This document shows positions 43,680 through 51,130 of a stretch of 64,000 nucleotides of DNA, in pieces. A program made the position numbers and the translations under genes. The stretch's first letter is position 1; each line of letters begins with the position of its first letter. Source of the stretch: QYOJ01 sp043810345 (lineage in GTDB: Bacteria > Bacteroidota > Bacteroidia > Bacteroidales > FEN-979); NCBI GenBank assembly GCA_043810345.1, contig JBDROF010000102.1:1-64000 (forward strand), written 5' to 3'. The notes under the pieces were generated by a model. That model made no database searches. It saw only the letters and a list, made by a program, of their open reading frames with translations, and was not told the origin of the DNA.

Positions 43680-43752
43680 AGCCGATGGACGGACTCGAAC
43701 CGCCGACCAGCTGATTACAAATCAGCTGCTCTACCAGCTGAGCTACATCGGC
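43680..43752 (-). tRNA. tRNA-Thr (TGT)
   Basis: 73 nt, acceptor GCCGATG/CATCGGC, anticodon loop TTTGTAA with TGT, T loop TTCGAGT. It is the first gene of the tRNA-tuf transcript. Confidence 0.95.
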
Positions 43753-43782
43753 GTTTGATGCCCGCTCTCCATATATATAAAA

Positions 43783-43813
43783 CAGTCCTTCATTAAAAAG
43801 GACTGCAAAAGTA
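43783..43813 (-). promoter_or_regulatory. Promoter of the tRNA-tuf operon and adjacent hairpin
   Basis: On the minus strand TACTTTTG (43806-43813) matches the -7 consensus. It is directly followed by an 8-bp hairpin CAGTCCTT/AAGGACTG (43783-43805) and a T-rich stretch. The hairpin probably ends the hpf transcript, and transcription of the tRNAs restarts at the overlapping promoter. Confidence 0.6.
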
Positions 43814-43860
43814 TAAAGAATTAGAAAATTATCAAAGAGTTTTCTGAAATTTAGCCATTA

Positions 43861-44160
43861 TTATTTGCCCCTTTGTTTCTCTTTGTGCTTCCTTAACTGT
43901 CGGCGCAAGACATCCGTCGCCCTGGAGGCTGCCTCTTCAAAAGTCTTAGCCTCCTTCACAGCAAACAGGTCATTCCCTTTGACCATCAATCTGATCTCTG
44001 CAATCTTATTTTTAGGAGAATCATTGTTATCCAGCTTCAGTTTTACCTCTGCACCAATAACACCATCGTAGACTGCTGGCAATTTAACCAGTCTTTCTTT
44101 GATGAAATCTTCCAGTTTTTTGTCGGCTTTAAAATGTACAGAGTTAATGATCAAATTCAT
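43861..44160 (-). CDS. hpf: Ribosome hibernation promoting factor (short form)
   Basis: A 99-residue HPF/YfiA protein that binds the 30S decoding region in non-growing cells. Typical: the N-terminal NLIINSVHFKADKKLEDFIKERL, middle IGAEVKLKLDN, and EAASRATDVLRRQLRKHKEK. The absence of a C-terminal dimer domain makes it the short type. It is 15 nt downstream of xerC. Confidence 0.9.
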   Translation of the reverse strand: MNLIINSVHFKADKKLEDFIKERLVKLPAVYDGVIGAEVKLKLDNNDSPKNKIAEIRLMVKGNDLFAVKEAKTFEEAASRATDVLRRQLRKHKEKQRGK

Positions 44161-44175
44161 ATCACCTCCTTTTTT

Positions 44176-45096
44176 TCATGCTTTTGGATGAGCTTGTTGA
44201 TATATCCGCTTTAACTTCTCTATCTCATTGTGTGTATAAACCTGCGTGGCTGCCAGACTGCTGTGTCCGAGCAACTCTTTTACAGCATTCAATTCCGCGC
44301 CATTATTTAGCAAATGGGTGGCAAAGGTGTGCCGGAGCACGTGAGGACTTCTTCTGGTAAGGGTTGAAACCTGAGCAAGGGCCTGGTTAACGATCCGGTA
44401 CACCATCTTTGGATAGATTTGCTTCCCTCCGTCAGTCAGAAAAAGCCAGGTTTGGCTGGGAAACAGGGACCGCTTCGTATCCAGATATTGCTTCAACAAC
44501 CCTCCCATAGTTGAACCAAACGGGATAATCCGCTCTTTATTTCGTTTGCCGAGAACTTTCAAACTGGCTTGCTGAAGCTCCAGATCCTGTTCCTTCAGAT
44601 TGATCAGTTCTGTCAGTCGTATGCCAGTAGCATAGAACATCTCCAGGATCAACCGGTTTCGAATGGCCGGATACCCCTTACCATAGTCGAGCTGATCAAA
44701 CAGGAGATCTATCCGATCCTGTTCTAAATAGACGGGGAGTCGTTTGCTGGTTTTAAGAGAGGTGATCCTGTTCATTGGATTGATCTCTACATCACCTGTT
44801 TTGATCAAATACCTGAAAAAGGATTTAAGAGTGGTCATCTTACGGTTCACACTCCGCTCACTGACTCCCTGCTCCATCAGGTAGACCAGCCACGAACGAA
44901 TCATCGTATGATCTACCCCATCCATATCCCGGAGATCATAGTGGTAGTCCAAAAAATCGAAAAACTGGGATAGATCGTTATGATAGGCTGCAACCGTATG
45001 AGGCGAGTATCGCTTCTCAAACTTGATATATTCAATAAACTTCTCCTTCACCTCAGCCAAAAAAAAATAAGAAGAAACGTTGATGGGTTCTCCCAT
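44176..45096 (-). CDS. xerC: Tyrosine recombinase XerC
   Basis: A 306-residue tyrosine recombinase that, with XerD at dif, resolves chromosome dimers. N-terminal SAM-like domain (about 12-100; FIEYIKFEKRYSPHTVAAYHNDL), catalytic domain with Arg in YATGIRLTELINL, His-x-x-Arg in PHVLRHTFATHLL, and the nucleophile Tyr in AATQVYTHNEIEKL. Its stable position between rpsU and hpf shows it is the housekeeping enzyme and not a mobile-element integrase. Confidence 0.92.
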   Translation of the reverse strand: MGEPINVSSYFFLAEVKEKFIEYIKFEKRYSPHTVAAYHNDLSQFFDFLDYHYDLRDMDGVDHTMIRSWLVYLMEQGVSERSVNRKMTTLKSFFRYLIKTGDVEINPMNRITSLKTSKRLPVYLEQDRIDLLFDQLDYGKGYPAIRNRLILEMFYATGIRLTELINLKEQDLELQQASLKVLGKRNKERIIPFGSTMGGLLKQYLDTKRSLFPSQTWLFLTDGGKQIYPKMVYRIVNQALAQVSTLTRRSPHVLRHTFATHLLNNGAELNAVKELLGHSSLAATQVYTHNEIEKLKRIYQQAHPKA

Positions 45097-45158
45097 TCAC
45101 CGGATAAATATACAAATTAATTTACCCGGGTCAAAATTTCTTCTTACAAAATCGCTTT

Positions 45159-45350
45159 TTAACTTTGTTCCTGCTGAAGCTTCTGGATAAAAACAGCTTT
45201 CTGAACTGTTTCCCTACGCTTAATAGATGGCTTTGTGAACTTCTGACGGTCCCTCACCTCTCTAACGACGCCCGTTTTTTCAAATTTACGTTTCAGTTTC
45301 TTCAGCGCCCGGTCGATGTTTTCGCCTTCTTTTACAGGTACGATAATCAT
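45159..45350 (-). CDS. rpsU: Ribosomal protein S21
   Basis: A 63-residue bS21. It starts MIIVPVKEGENIDRALKKLKRKF and has the basic KTGVVREVRDRQKFTKPS. It is the first gene of the rpsU-xerC-hpf group. A -7 element TAACTTTG lies upstream at 45407-45414 on the minus strand. Confidence 0.95.
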   Translation of the reverse strand: MIIVPVKEGENIDRALKKLKRKFEKTGVVREVRDRQKFTKPSIKRRETVQKAVFIQKLQQEQS

Positions 45351-45406
45351 TCGTTTACGCTCTCTTTCTTGTTTGAATTGACAAATTATTCTCTTAAAAA
45401 GAGCTG

Positions 45407-45414
45407 CAAAGTTA
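45407..45414 (-). promoter_or_regulatory. -7 promoter element of rpsU
   Basis: TAACTTTG on the minus strand, 57 nt before the rpsU ATG, matches TAnnTTTG. Confidence 0.5.
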
Positions 45415-45422
45415 CCAAGTTT

Positions 45423-45453
45423 AATTCTGAATTCAAAATGCTGAATTCAAAAT
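45423..45453. repeat. Short heptamer array
   Basis: AATTCTG, AATTCAA, AATGCTG, AATTCAA, AATA in 7-nt phase, directly abutting the CCCCTAAAT-type element that follows. Confidence 0.75.
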
Positions 45454-45561
45454 AACCCCTAAATCCCCTGAAGGGGACTTGTTCACGCGTAAAGGATGAC
45501 CACTCCCCATCCCTCCCCTTAGAGGGGAGGGAGAAAGCCCCCTTTAGGGGGTTTGGGGGTT
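45454..45561. mobile_element. MITE-like element with inverted CCCCTAAA ends
   Basis: A 108-bp unit. Its left end AACCCCTAAATCCCCTGAAG has an inverted counterpart at the right end (on the minus strand AACCCCCAAACCCCCTAAAG), with an internal perfect 9-bp palindrome CCCTCCCCT/AGGGGAGGG. CCCCTAAATCCCCT-type repeats are dispersed in many Bacteroidota genomes. It carries no gene. The right end supplies the last codons and stop of the DPP IV-like gene. Confidence 0.75.
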
Positions 45562-47820
45562 GGTAAGGTTCTCGAGAATGAACTCCGTCATCCGTGTGTA
45601 GTTGTGCCAGGTAGTGTTCTTCCCGGAATAGATACCATGGTTGCTGTTGGGGTATACCTGCAGTTCAAACTGCTTGTTTGCCGCTACCAGTGCCGAAACC
45701 ATGTCGTAGGTATTCTGGGCATGCACGTTGTCGTCAGCCATGCCATGGATGATCAGGAGGTTCCCTTTCAGCTTATCAGCATGGTTAACAGGTGAGTTAT
45801 CTTCATAACCCTCCTCATTTTCCCGAGGGGTGCGCATAAACCTTTCGGTATAAATATTGTCATAGTATTTCCAGTTGGTCACCGGAGCTACGGCGACACC
45901 CATGCTGAAATAATCAGCCCCTTTAGTCAGACAAGACAACGTGAGGTATCCGCCAAAACTCCATCCCCACATGCCGATCCGATGTGGATCCACGTAGGGC
46001 AACGTTCCCAGGTATTTGGCTGCTTCAATCTGATCCAGTGTCTCATATTTACCAAGCTGAAGATAGGTGCATTTTTTGAACTCCTGTCCACGGGCGCCGG
46101 TTCCCCGGTTATCCACCGAGACCACTAGGATGTCATGCTGGGCCAATAACTGGTTCCAGGCACTCACCGTTCCCCAACGATTGGCCACGGTCTGGGAACC
46201 GGGACCTCCATAAATCGTGAACAACACCGGGTATTTTTTCTCCGGATCAAAACCGGGTGGCTTCAGCATCCATCCATTTAGTTCCATTTCATCATCGGTG
46301 TTGAAGGAGAAGAGATCGGCCTGCTGGAAATCATACCTCTTCATAAGCTCCATCAACTTCTCATTGGTCTCCATAACCCTGATTTCCTCCCCGTCGGAGT
46401 TGTTCAAGGTAATGACCGGCGGGGTATTGATATCCGACCAGTTATTGATGTAAATGGTATAATCGGTGTTGAACTGTGCGCGGTTGGTCCCCTCCTTTCC
46501 AGAGAGCGTCCGTTTGCCTGATCCATCAAGGGCAATTACATTCACCTCCCGGTTAAGGGGAGAAGATTCGGCCGACTGAAAATAGACCAGCCCATGCTCT
46601 TCATCCACACCGTATAACGATGTCGCGTCCCAGGGACCGGAGGTCAGCTGTCTGATCAACCTTCCATTCAGATCGTAAAGATACAGATGGTTATATCCAT
46701 CTTTTTCACTGGAAAGCAATACCGATTCCCTATCCTTTAAAAATGTCCAGTCGTCGGTGATATCAATGTACCAGGGATTATTCTCTGTCAGGATCACACG
46801 TGATGAACCGTTGTTCGCATCCGCCAGCAGGAGCTCCAGTTTATTCTGGTGACGGTTCATCCGGTACATCGCCAGGGTATTGGGATCGGTTGTCCATTTG
46901 ATCCGTGGAATATAGATATCCGTTTCTGTTCCTGTATCAACCGGAACGGTTTCACCCTGCTCCAGGTCATAAATCTTAATCGCTATCAACGAGTTATCCT
47001 CACCTGCCTTAGGATACTTAAAGGTATAGATTTCGGGATAGATGTCGCCAAAATACTCCAAGGTATACTCTTTAACCTTCGATTCATCAAAACGGTAAAA
47101 AGCAATCTTTTTGCTGTTGGGCGACCAGAAAAACGCCTTGGTGAAGCCAAACTCCTCCTCGTAAACCCAATCGGTAGCCCCATTGATGATCGTGTTGAAC
47201 TGGCCGTCGGTTGTGATTTGCATCTCGCTAGTGAAGACCGGATCGTGGTTGGTATCATCACCCTGCCCGCCGCTCTTACCAGGATCCCAGATACCGGATG
47301 CCAGATCCCGGATAAAGAGGTTATTATCCCTGACAAAGGCCACTTTGTTCCCATCCGGAGAAAATGTGGCCAGCTGCTGCTTCTCGCCTTCTGATAATGG
47401 AACCAGCATCTTGGTCTCAATGTCAAAGATATAATAGAATGCTTTGGAAGAGTGGCGGTAGATCGATTCCCTTTCAGCAGCAAACAGGATCCTTGATTCA
47501 TCCTGACTGAACTGATAACTGGAGATCGGAACGGGAACGGTATCTCCTTTCGGGATCAGATCAGCAGAAGTGACAATGGTTCTCACATAATCTCCTGTGA
47601 GGTAGTCATACACGTTAAGACTATCGTTCTTAACCTGGCAAAAATATTGAACATCCTTAAGCGGGTGAATGTTATAAACACCCTTCGAGGAGAATGTCCT
47701 TTTCCTGATCACATCTTCGAGGGTAATTTGTTTATGTTCCTCCTGGGAATATCCTGCAACTGAAAAGCAAGCGAGCAGGAAAACCAATATTATTTTCTCT
47801 ACCTTTGTTTGCATACCCAT
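45544..47820 (-). CDS. Dipeptidyl-peptidase IV-like S9 peptidase
   Basis: A 758-residue secreted serine peptidase. Signal peptide (about 1-25), eight-bladed beta-propeller (about 50-490; FTKAFFWSPNSKKIAFYR is typical), and an alpha/beta-hydrolase domain (about 500-750). The nucleophile is in GWSFGGYLT, the Asp in GMADDNVH, and the His in NSNHGIYSG. It removes N-terminal Xaa-Pro dipeptides in the periplasm. The terminal TNPQTP and stop come from the dispersed repeat at 45454-45561. The -7 promoter TACTTTTG lies at 47843-47850 on the minus strand. Confidence 0.92.
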   Translation of the reverse strand: MGMQTKVEKIILVFLLACFSVAGYSQEEHKQITLEDVIRKRTFSSKGVYNIHPLKDVQYFCQVKNDSLNVYDYLTGDYVRTIVTSADLIPKGDTVPVPISSYQFSQDESRILFAAERESIYRHSSKAFYYIFDIETKMLVPLSEGEKQQLATFSPDGNKVAFVRDNNLFIRDLASGIWDPGKSGGQGDDTNHDPVFTSEMQITTDGQFNTIINGATDWVYEEEFGFTKAFFWSPNSKKIAFYRFDESKVKEYTLEYFGDIYPEIYTFKYPKAGEDNSLIAIKIYDLEQGETVPVDTGTETDIYIPRIKWTTDPNTLAMYRMNRHQNKLELLLADANNGSSRVILTENNPWYIDITDDWTFLKDRESVLLSSEKDGYNHLYLYDLNGRLIRQLTSGPWDATSLYGVDEEHGLVYFQSAESSPLNREVNVIALDGSGKRTLSGKEGTNRAQFNTDYTIYINNWSDINTPPVITLNNSDGEEIRVMETNEKLMELMKRYDFQQADLFSFNTDDEMELNGWMLKPPGFDPEKKYPVLFTIYGGPGSQTVANRWGTVSAWNQLLAQHDILVVSVDNRGTGARGQEFKKCTYLQLGKYETLDQIEAAKYLGTLPYVDPHRIGMWGWSFGGYLTLSCLTKGADYFSMGVAVAPVTNWKYYDNIYTERFMRTPRENEEGYEDNSPVNHADKLKGNLLIIHGMADDNVHAQNTYDMVSALVAANKQFELQVYPNSNHGIYSGKNTTWHNYTRMTEFILENLTNPQTP

Positions 47821-47842
47821 GTCATTTAGTAAATTTTAACTG

Positions 47843-47850
47843 CAAAAGTA
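47843..47850 (-). promoter_or_regulatory. -7 promoter element of the DPP IV-like gene
   Basis: TACTTTTG on the minus strand in the 37-nt divergent spacer with the flavin reductase gene; 23 nt from the start codon. Confidence 0.6.
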
Positions 47851-47857
47851 GAAAAAT

Positions 47858-48361
47858 ATGCGGAGAGAGATCGGAACATTCGAAGCATTTGAAAAGACGA
47901 TGGAGAGGATGCGGGGCGATGGCATCCTGCTCGTTGCCGGCTATCCTCCCAATCCCATGACCATCGGCTGGGGTTCGTTGGGAACTGTTTGGAGCCGTCC
48001 TGTTTTCCAGGTACTGGTCAGACCAACCCGATATACATTCGGACTCATGGAGGATAGCCAGGCTTTCACGGTCAACGTGCTCTCCGATGACTATCAAAAT
48101 GAGTTATTGCTTTGTGGAACCCGGTCGGGGCAGGATCTGGATAAAGCAGCCTCCTGCGGCTTCACCATGGTCAAGGGCGAAACCACTACGGCATTTTACA
48201 TCCAGCAATCAACCATCCACTACGAATGCCGTATCATCCACAAACACCTTCTTGATGCGGCCACCCTGGATCCGGCCATTATTGAACGCTACTATCCCTT
48301 ACGCGATTTTCACATGGTTTACTATGGGGAGATCGTGGGAGTCTTTAGGAATGAGGAATGA
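47858..48361 (+). CDS. Flavin reductase-like FMN-binding protein
   Basis: A 167-residue split-barrel flavin-binding protein. MTIGWGSLGTVWSRPVFQVLVRPTRYTFGLM is the FMN-contact block, followed by FTVNVLSDDY and CGTRSGQDLDKAA. Such proteins reduce FMN or act as small oxidoreductases in the cytosol; the exact reaction is unknown. The final residues FRNEE and stop lie inside a heptamer array (AGGAATG units), so the natural C terminus may have been overwritten. Confidence 0.85.
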   Translation: MRREIGTFEAFEKTMERMRGDGILLVAGYPPNPMTIGWGSLGTVWSRPVFQVLVRPTRYTFGLMEDSQAFTVNVLSDDYQNELLLCGTRSGQDLDKAASCGFTMVKGETTTAFYIQQSTIHYECRIIHKHLLDAATLDPAIIERYYPLRDFHMVYYGEIVGVFRNEE

Positions 48362-48458
48362 GAAATGAGGAATGAGGAATGAGGAATGAAGGACGAGGGA
48401 CGAAGGGCGAAGGATGAGGGACGTGAGACGTAAGACGTGAATTTCGAATTTCGAATTT
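48347..48458 (+). repeat. Degenerate heptamer array, 16 units in phase
   Basis: Sixteen consecutive 7-nt words without a phase break. They begin AGGAATG, AGGAATG, AGAAATG, pass through AAGGACG, AGGGACG, AAGGGCG and AAGGATG to TGAGACG and TAAGACG, and end with TGAATTT, CGAATTT, CGAATTT. The words drift gradually along the array. It starts inside the flavin reductase gene. Confidence 0.95.
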
Positions 48459-48600
48459 GGCTACGCCGAGCTTCGCGGAGTTTATCACGGTAATACGGGG
48501 CTCCGGTTCAAGTTTCAAATTCTTAACTGCATATACCCTATATCTTATATCTTATATCCTATATCCTAACATCCTATCATCCTACATCTAATCTTCTGTT
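48459..48600. repeat. Further low-complexity arrays before tRNA-Val
   Basis: After a short stretch with GGCTACGCCGAGCTTCGCGG, a second array starts about 48540: ATATCTT, ATATCTT, ATATCCT, ATATCCT, then 8-nt words AACATCCT and ATCATCCT. No gene is seen here. Confidence 0.8.
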
Positions 48601-48616
48601 TTTTTAAAACTTTCCT

Positions 48617-48624
48617 TAAATTTG
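48617..48624 (+). promoter_or_regulatory. -7 promoter element of tRNA-Val
   Basis: TAAATTTG followed by CACC, 11 nt before the tRNA; identical to the elements at tRNA-Asp and tRNA-Ser. Confidence 0.65.
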
Positions 48625-48635
48625 CACCCGTTTCC

Positions 48636-48710
48636 GGGATGTTAGCTCAGTTGGTTTAGAGCATCGCCTTGACAGGGCGGGGGTCATCGGTTCGAATCCG
48701 CTACATCCCA
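48636..48710 (+). tRNA. tRNA-Val (GAC)
   Basis: 75 nt, acceptor GGGATGT/ACATCCC, anticodon loop TTGACAG with GAC, T loop TTCGAAT, discriminator A. Its 3' half has a diverged copy at 60598-60674. Confidence 0.95.
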
Positions 48711-48712
48711 CG

Positions 48713-48767
48713 GTTCGAAGTTAGAAGCCGGAGGTTAGAAGTACGAAAGGGAGGCTGGAAGTGCGAA
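48713..48767 (+). repeat. Heptamer array after tRNA-Val
   Basis: GTTCGAA, GTTAGAA, GCCGGAG, GTTAGAA, GTACGAA in 7-nt phase, a 13-nt irregular part, then GTGCGAA. The first word resembles the tRNA T-loop string GGTTCGAA, which may have seeded it. Confidence 0.85.
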
Positions 48768-48772
48768 ACAGG

Positions 48773-49432
48773 TTATTCCTTATTTTTCCTTTGACTAAAC
48801 CGATACGCGACCCCTACCAGAAAATTAACCGAGTTTGTTTTCTCATACCAGTGACTTTCCTGGCTGATATCGTCCTTTACAATCTGATATAAGCCAAGAT
48901 TATACCGGACCTCAACAGATACCAGGAACCGTTGCCACAGTGGAATATTCATTCCAATACCTGTACTCAAGCCCCAATCAAACCTGTTAAAAAATTGAGT
49001 TGTTTCATAGGTTCTTCCAAGCTCTTTTGGCCATGCATTATTTACAGTGTAACCTCTTAAAAGATATCCTGAAAAAAGGCCTGTCTGAAAAAAGAAGTTA
49101 ATCTTTTTCCCAAATGTCATTCTGCCGAATATCTGCGAGATGAGATAGTTATAATTTATACGGCTTATCTCACCATGACTGTTAATATCTCGCTCCCCTT
49201 TTCGTTCAAATGAAAAATCAGCCCTGATGGAAAAAAACTTGCGGAAATTGTATTGGATAAACGGTCCGGCTGAAAACCCGATCCCCGGATTTAAATGATC
49301 ACAGCTGCCATTTATAAAAATCACACTGGGGCCACCTTCTATACCAATGTCTAACCGGTTTGTCTGACAAAATAAATTCACGGGATCAAGAAGTAATACC
49401 AGAATCAATACGGAAACTATCAGGGATTTCAT
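48773..49432 (-). CDS. Outer-membrane beta-barrel protein (porin family)
   Basis: A 219-residue protein with a signal peptide (MKSLIVSVLILVLLLDPV, cleaved near FCQ) and alternating beta-strands throughout, typical of PorT/OmpX-like eight-stranded barrels in Bacteroidota. Examples are IGIEGGPSVIFING near the start and FLVGVAYRF at the end. Function unknown. The frame is open 42 codons upstream into the GH16 gene, but the Met at the signal peptide is the real start. It follows the GH16 gene by 56 nt on the same strand. Confidence 0.8.
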   Translation of the reverse strand: MKSLIVSVLILVLLLDPVNLFCQTNRLDIGIEGGPSVIFINGSCDHLNPGIGFSAGPFIQYNFRKFFSIRADFSFERKGERDINSHGEISRINYNYLISQIFGRMTFGKKINFFFQTGLFSGYLLRGYTVNNAWPKELGRTYETTQFFNRFDWGLSTGIGMNIPLWQRFLVSVEVRYNLGLYQIVKDDISQESHWYEKTNSVNFLVGVAYRFSQRKNKE

Positions 49433-49488
49433 TGGGAAAAGATTCCTTATTTTGTCATCAAATTTACATAATGTTTTTCTAAAATAAT

Positions 49489-51126
49489 CTACCATAGACA
49501 GTTTGGTGGTGGTGGCGGCATCGTTAATTGTGAATTTCTGTTTTCTGAGTAACCACAAACATTTCTTTCACGAAGCCGGATTTGATATGTCTCTCCGGGT
49601 TCATATTGCCAATAATCGGCTGCATATCTTGTACTTGCAATCTGTTCTATTGAACCCGGTCGCCATGTTTGCGTGATAAAATCAAAAAACTGGCAGGAGG
49701 TGGTTGTTTCATCCAGGATGGGATTCAGAACATGAAAAAAACAACCGTTTCCCGATTGTTCTGCAAAAAAAAGATCGGGTGGCTGCGAAGGCACATCTCC
49801 AATCACCGTAATATAGCATGTATCATATTCAACATGGCCCCAGGGAAATGACACGGTTAAATAAATGGGGTATGTTTGATTGGGTTCGACACCGCTTTTG
49901 ACCCAAATCTTCATTTTATTATGATGTCGATGGGGATTGCTATTGGGGAACTGGAATGATTCAAATTCAAAAGCCGGGGATGACCATTGGTAAACTGCAT
50001 TAGGATAATAATTTGCACTGATAATTTTATCGGAATTTGAAGAGGAGTTTGAAGTAATGCAAATTCGCGGACTCCTGTCGAAAATCTTGATTGGTGAGGC
50101 CAATTCTCCTTCTTTTTTATACACACGAATATACTCAATCTCCATATACTTGGGCAAAGTTCCAGGATCGACAGGTGTATTATGATCTCCAACTGCATTT
50201 GGGCCGGAACCAAACCGTAAACAAAAAGGTCCGCTGGGAGAAATATATTCAATACCCGGCATCCCACAGCTTGGCGCAGGTGTTCCCGGGATATCTATCT
50301 GATGAATCAGGGTATTGTTTACAAACCACTTAATGTAGTTATCACTCCATTCAAGGGCAAATACGGTCCAATAAGTGAATGCATGATTATGTAAATCAAC
50401 GCAATGACTTTCTTCTACAAGGTTATTCTCAGGATAGGTTTTCCAATGGTAAGTTACATCAAATATTGTTGAATTATCATGCGTTTCAAAAATATCAATC
50501 TCGTTACTATCAAGGAATATGTTGTGATAAGGGGTAAGGAATTCATCAGGATCCTGCACACACCATAACCACATGGCGGCTCCCTGGCCATCTTCTGCAT
50601 ATATTTTAACTTTTGCTTCAACATATCCAGAACCATAGAAATAATAGCTCTTGAAATAATCGTTGAGAACACTAAGGGTTTTTATTTCCCCACATGAATA
50701 AGGGCAATCCGGGGGAACCGGAACATTGGTATTCCAAATTTTTGCGTGGTAAATTGCAGCCTGAGGGGGCTGAGGCGGAAGGCCATCATTCAATGGTAAG
50801 GGTTCATACAGTTCATAAGTAACATTATCCGGATTCTTACGAAAGCTCCAGGTGCATTCCGAACCATCATCGCCGTTTATACTTATATTCCAATGTTGGT
50901 TTACGGTTGAGGGATAGAAATGTTCATTTAACAATAGATAATATCCTGGTTTCTGAGATGGATTATTAGGACATGGGTTAACATATGCCTGTATTTCCGC
51001 ACATCCTATGTGACAATAATCAGAAATATTTTCCTGAGCGTATCCCATTATGAGAGGCATCGTAAGAATGACAAGAAACAAGTTCCTGATTATACCATAT
51101 TTAAATAAAGAAACATGTCGATTCAT
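49489..51126 (-). CDS. Secreted GH16 family glycoside hydrolase
   Basis: A 545-residue secreted enzyme: signal peptide (about 8-31), GH16 beta-jelly-roll (about 35-345) and a C-terminal part with PKD/Ig-like strands (about 350-545). The catalytic motif NEIDIFE is at about 208-214 (Glu, Asp, Glu), with the usual GSGYVEAKVKIYAEDGQGAAMWLW before it. GH16 enzymes cleave beta-1,3/1,4-glucans or galactans; the exact polymer is unknown. No T9SS sorting domain is visible. A Met nine codons upstream would overlap the previous gene; the Met before NRHVSLFK is 4 nt after that gene's stop. Confidence 0.85.
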   Translation of the reverse strand: MNRHVSLFKYGIIRNLFLVILTMPLIMGYAQENISDYCHIGCAEIQAYVNPCPNNPSQKPGYYLLLNEHFYPSTVNQHWNISINGDDGSECTWSFRKNPDNVTYELYEPLPLNDGLPPQPPQAAIYHAKIWNTNVPVPPDCPYSCGEIKTLSVLNDYFKSYYFYGSGYVEAKVKIYAEDGQGAAMWLWCVQDPDEFLTPYHNIFLDSNEIDIFETHDNSTIFDVTYHWKTYPENNLVEESHCVDLHNHAFTYWTVFALEWSDNYIKWFVNNTLIHQIDIPGTPAPSCGMPGIEYISPSGPFCLRFGSGPNAVGDHNTPVDPGTLPKYMEIEYIRVYKKEGELASPIKIFDRSPRICITSNSSSNSDKIISANYYPNAVYQWSSPAFEFESFQFPNSNPHRHHNKMKIWVKSGVEPNQTYPIYLTVSFPWGHVEYDTCYITVIGDVPSQPPDLFFAEQSGNGCFFHVLNPILDETTTSCQFFDFITQTWRPGSIEQIASTRYAADYWQYEPGETYQIRLRERNVCGYSENRNSQLTMPPPPPNCLW

Positions 51127-51130
51127 AAAT

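Noticed and set aside
44176..45096. XerC-type recombinase as integrase of a mobile element
   Set aside because: It sits in the conserved rpsU-xerC-hpf context and is full-length XerC.
49433..49558. 42-codon extension of the beta-barrel protein
   Set aside because: It overlaps the GH16 coding sequence; a signal peptide begins at the downstream Met.
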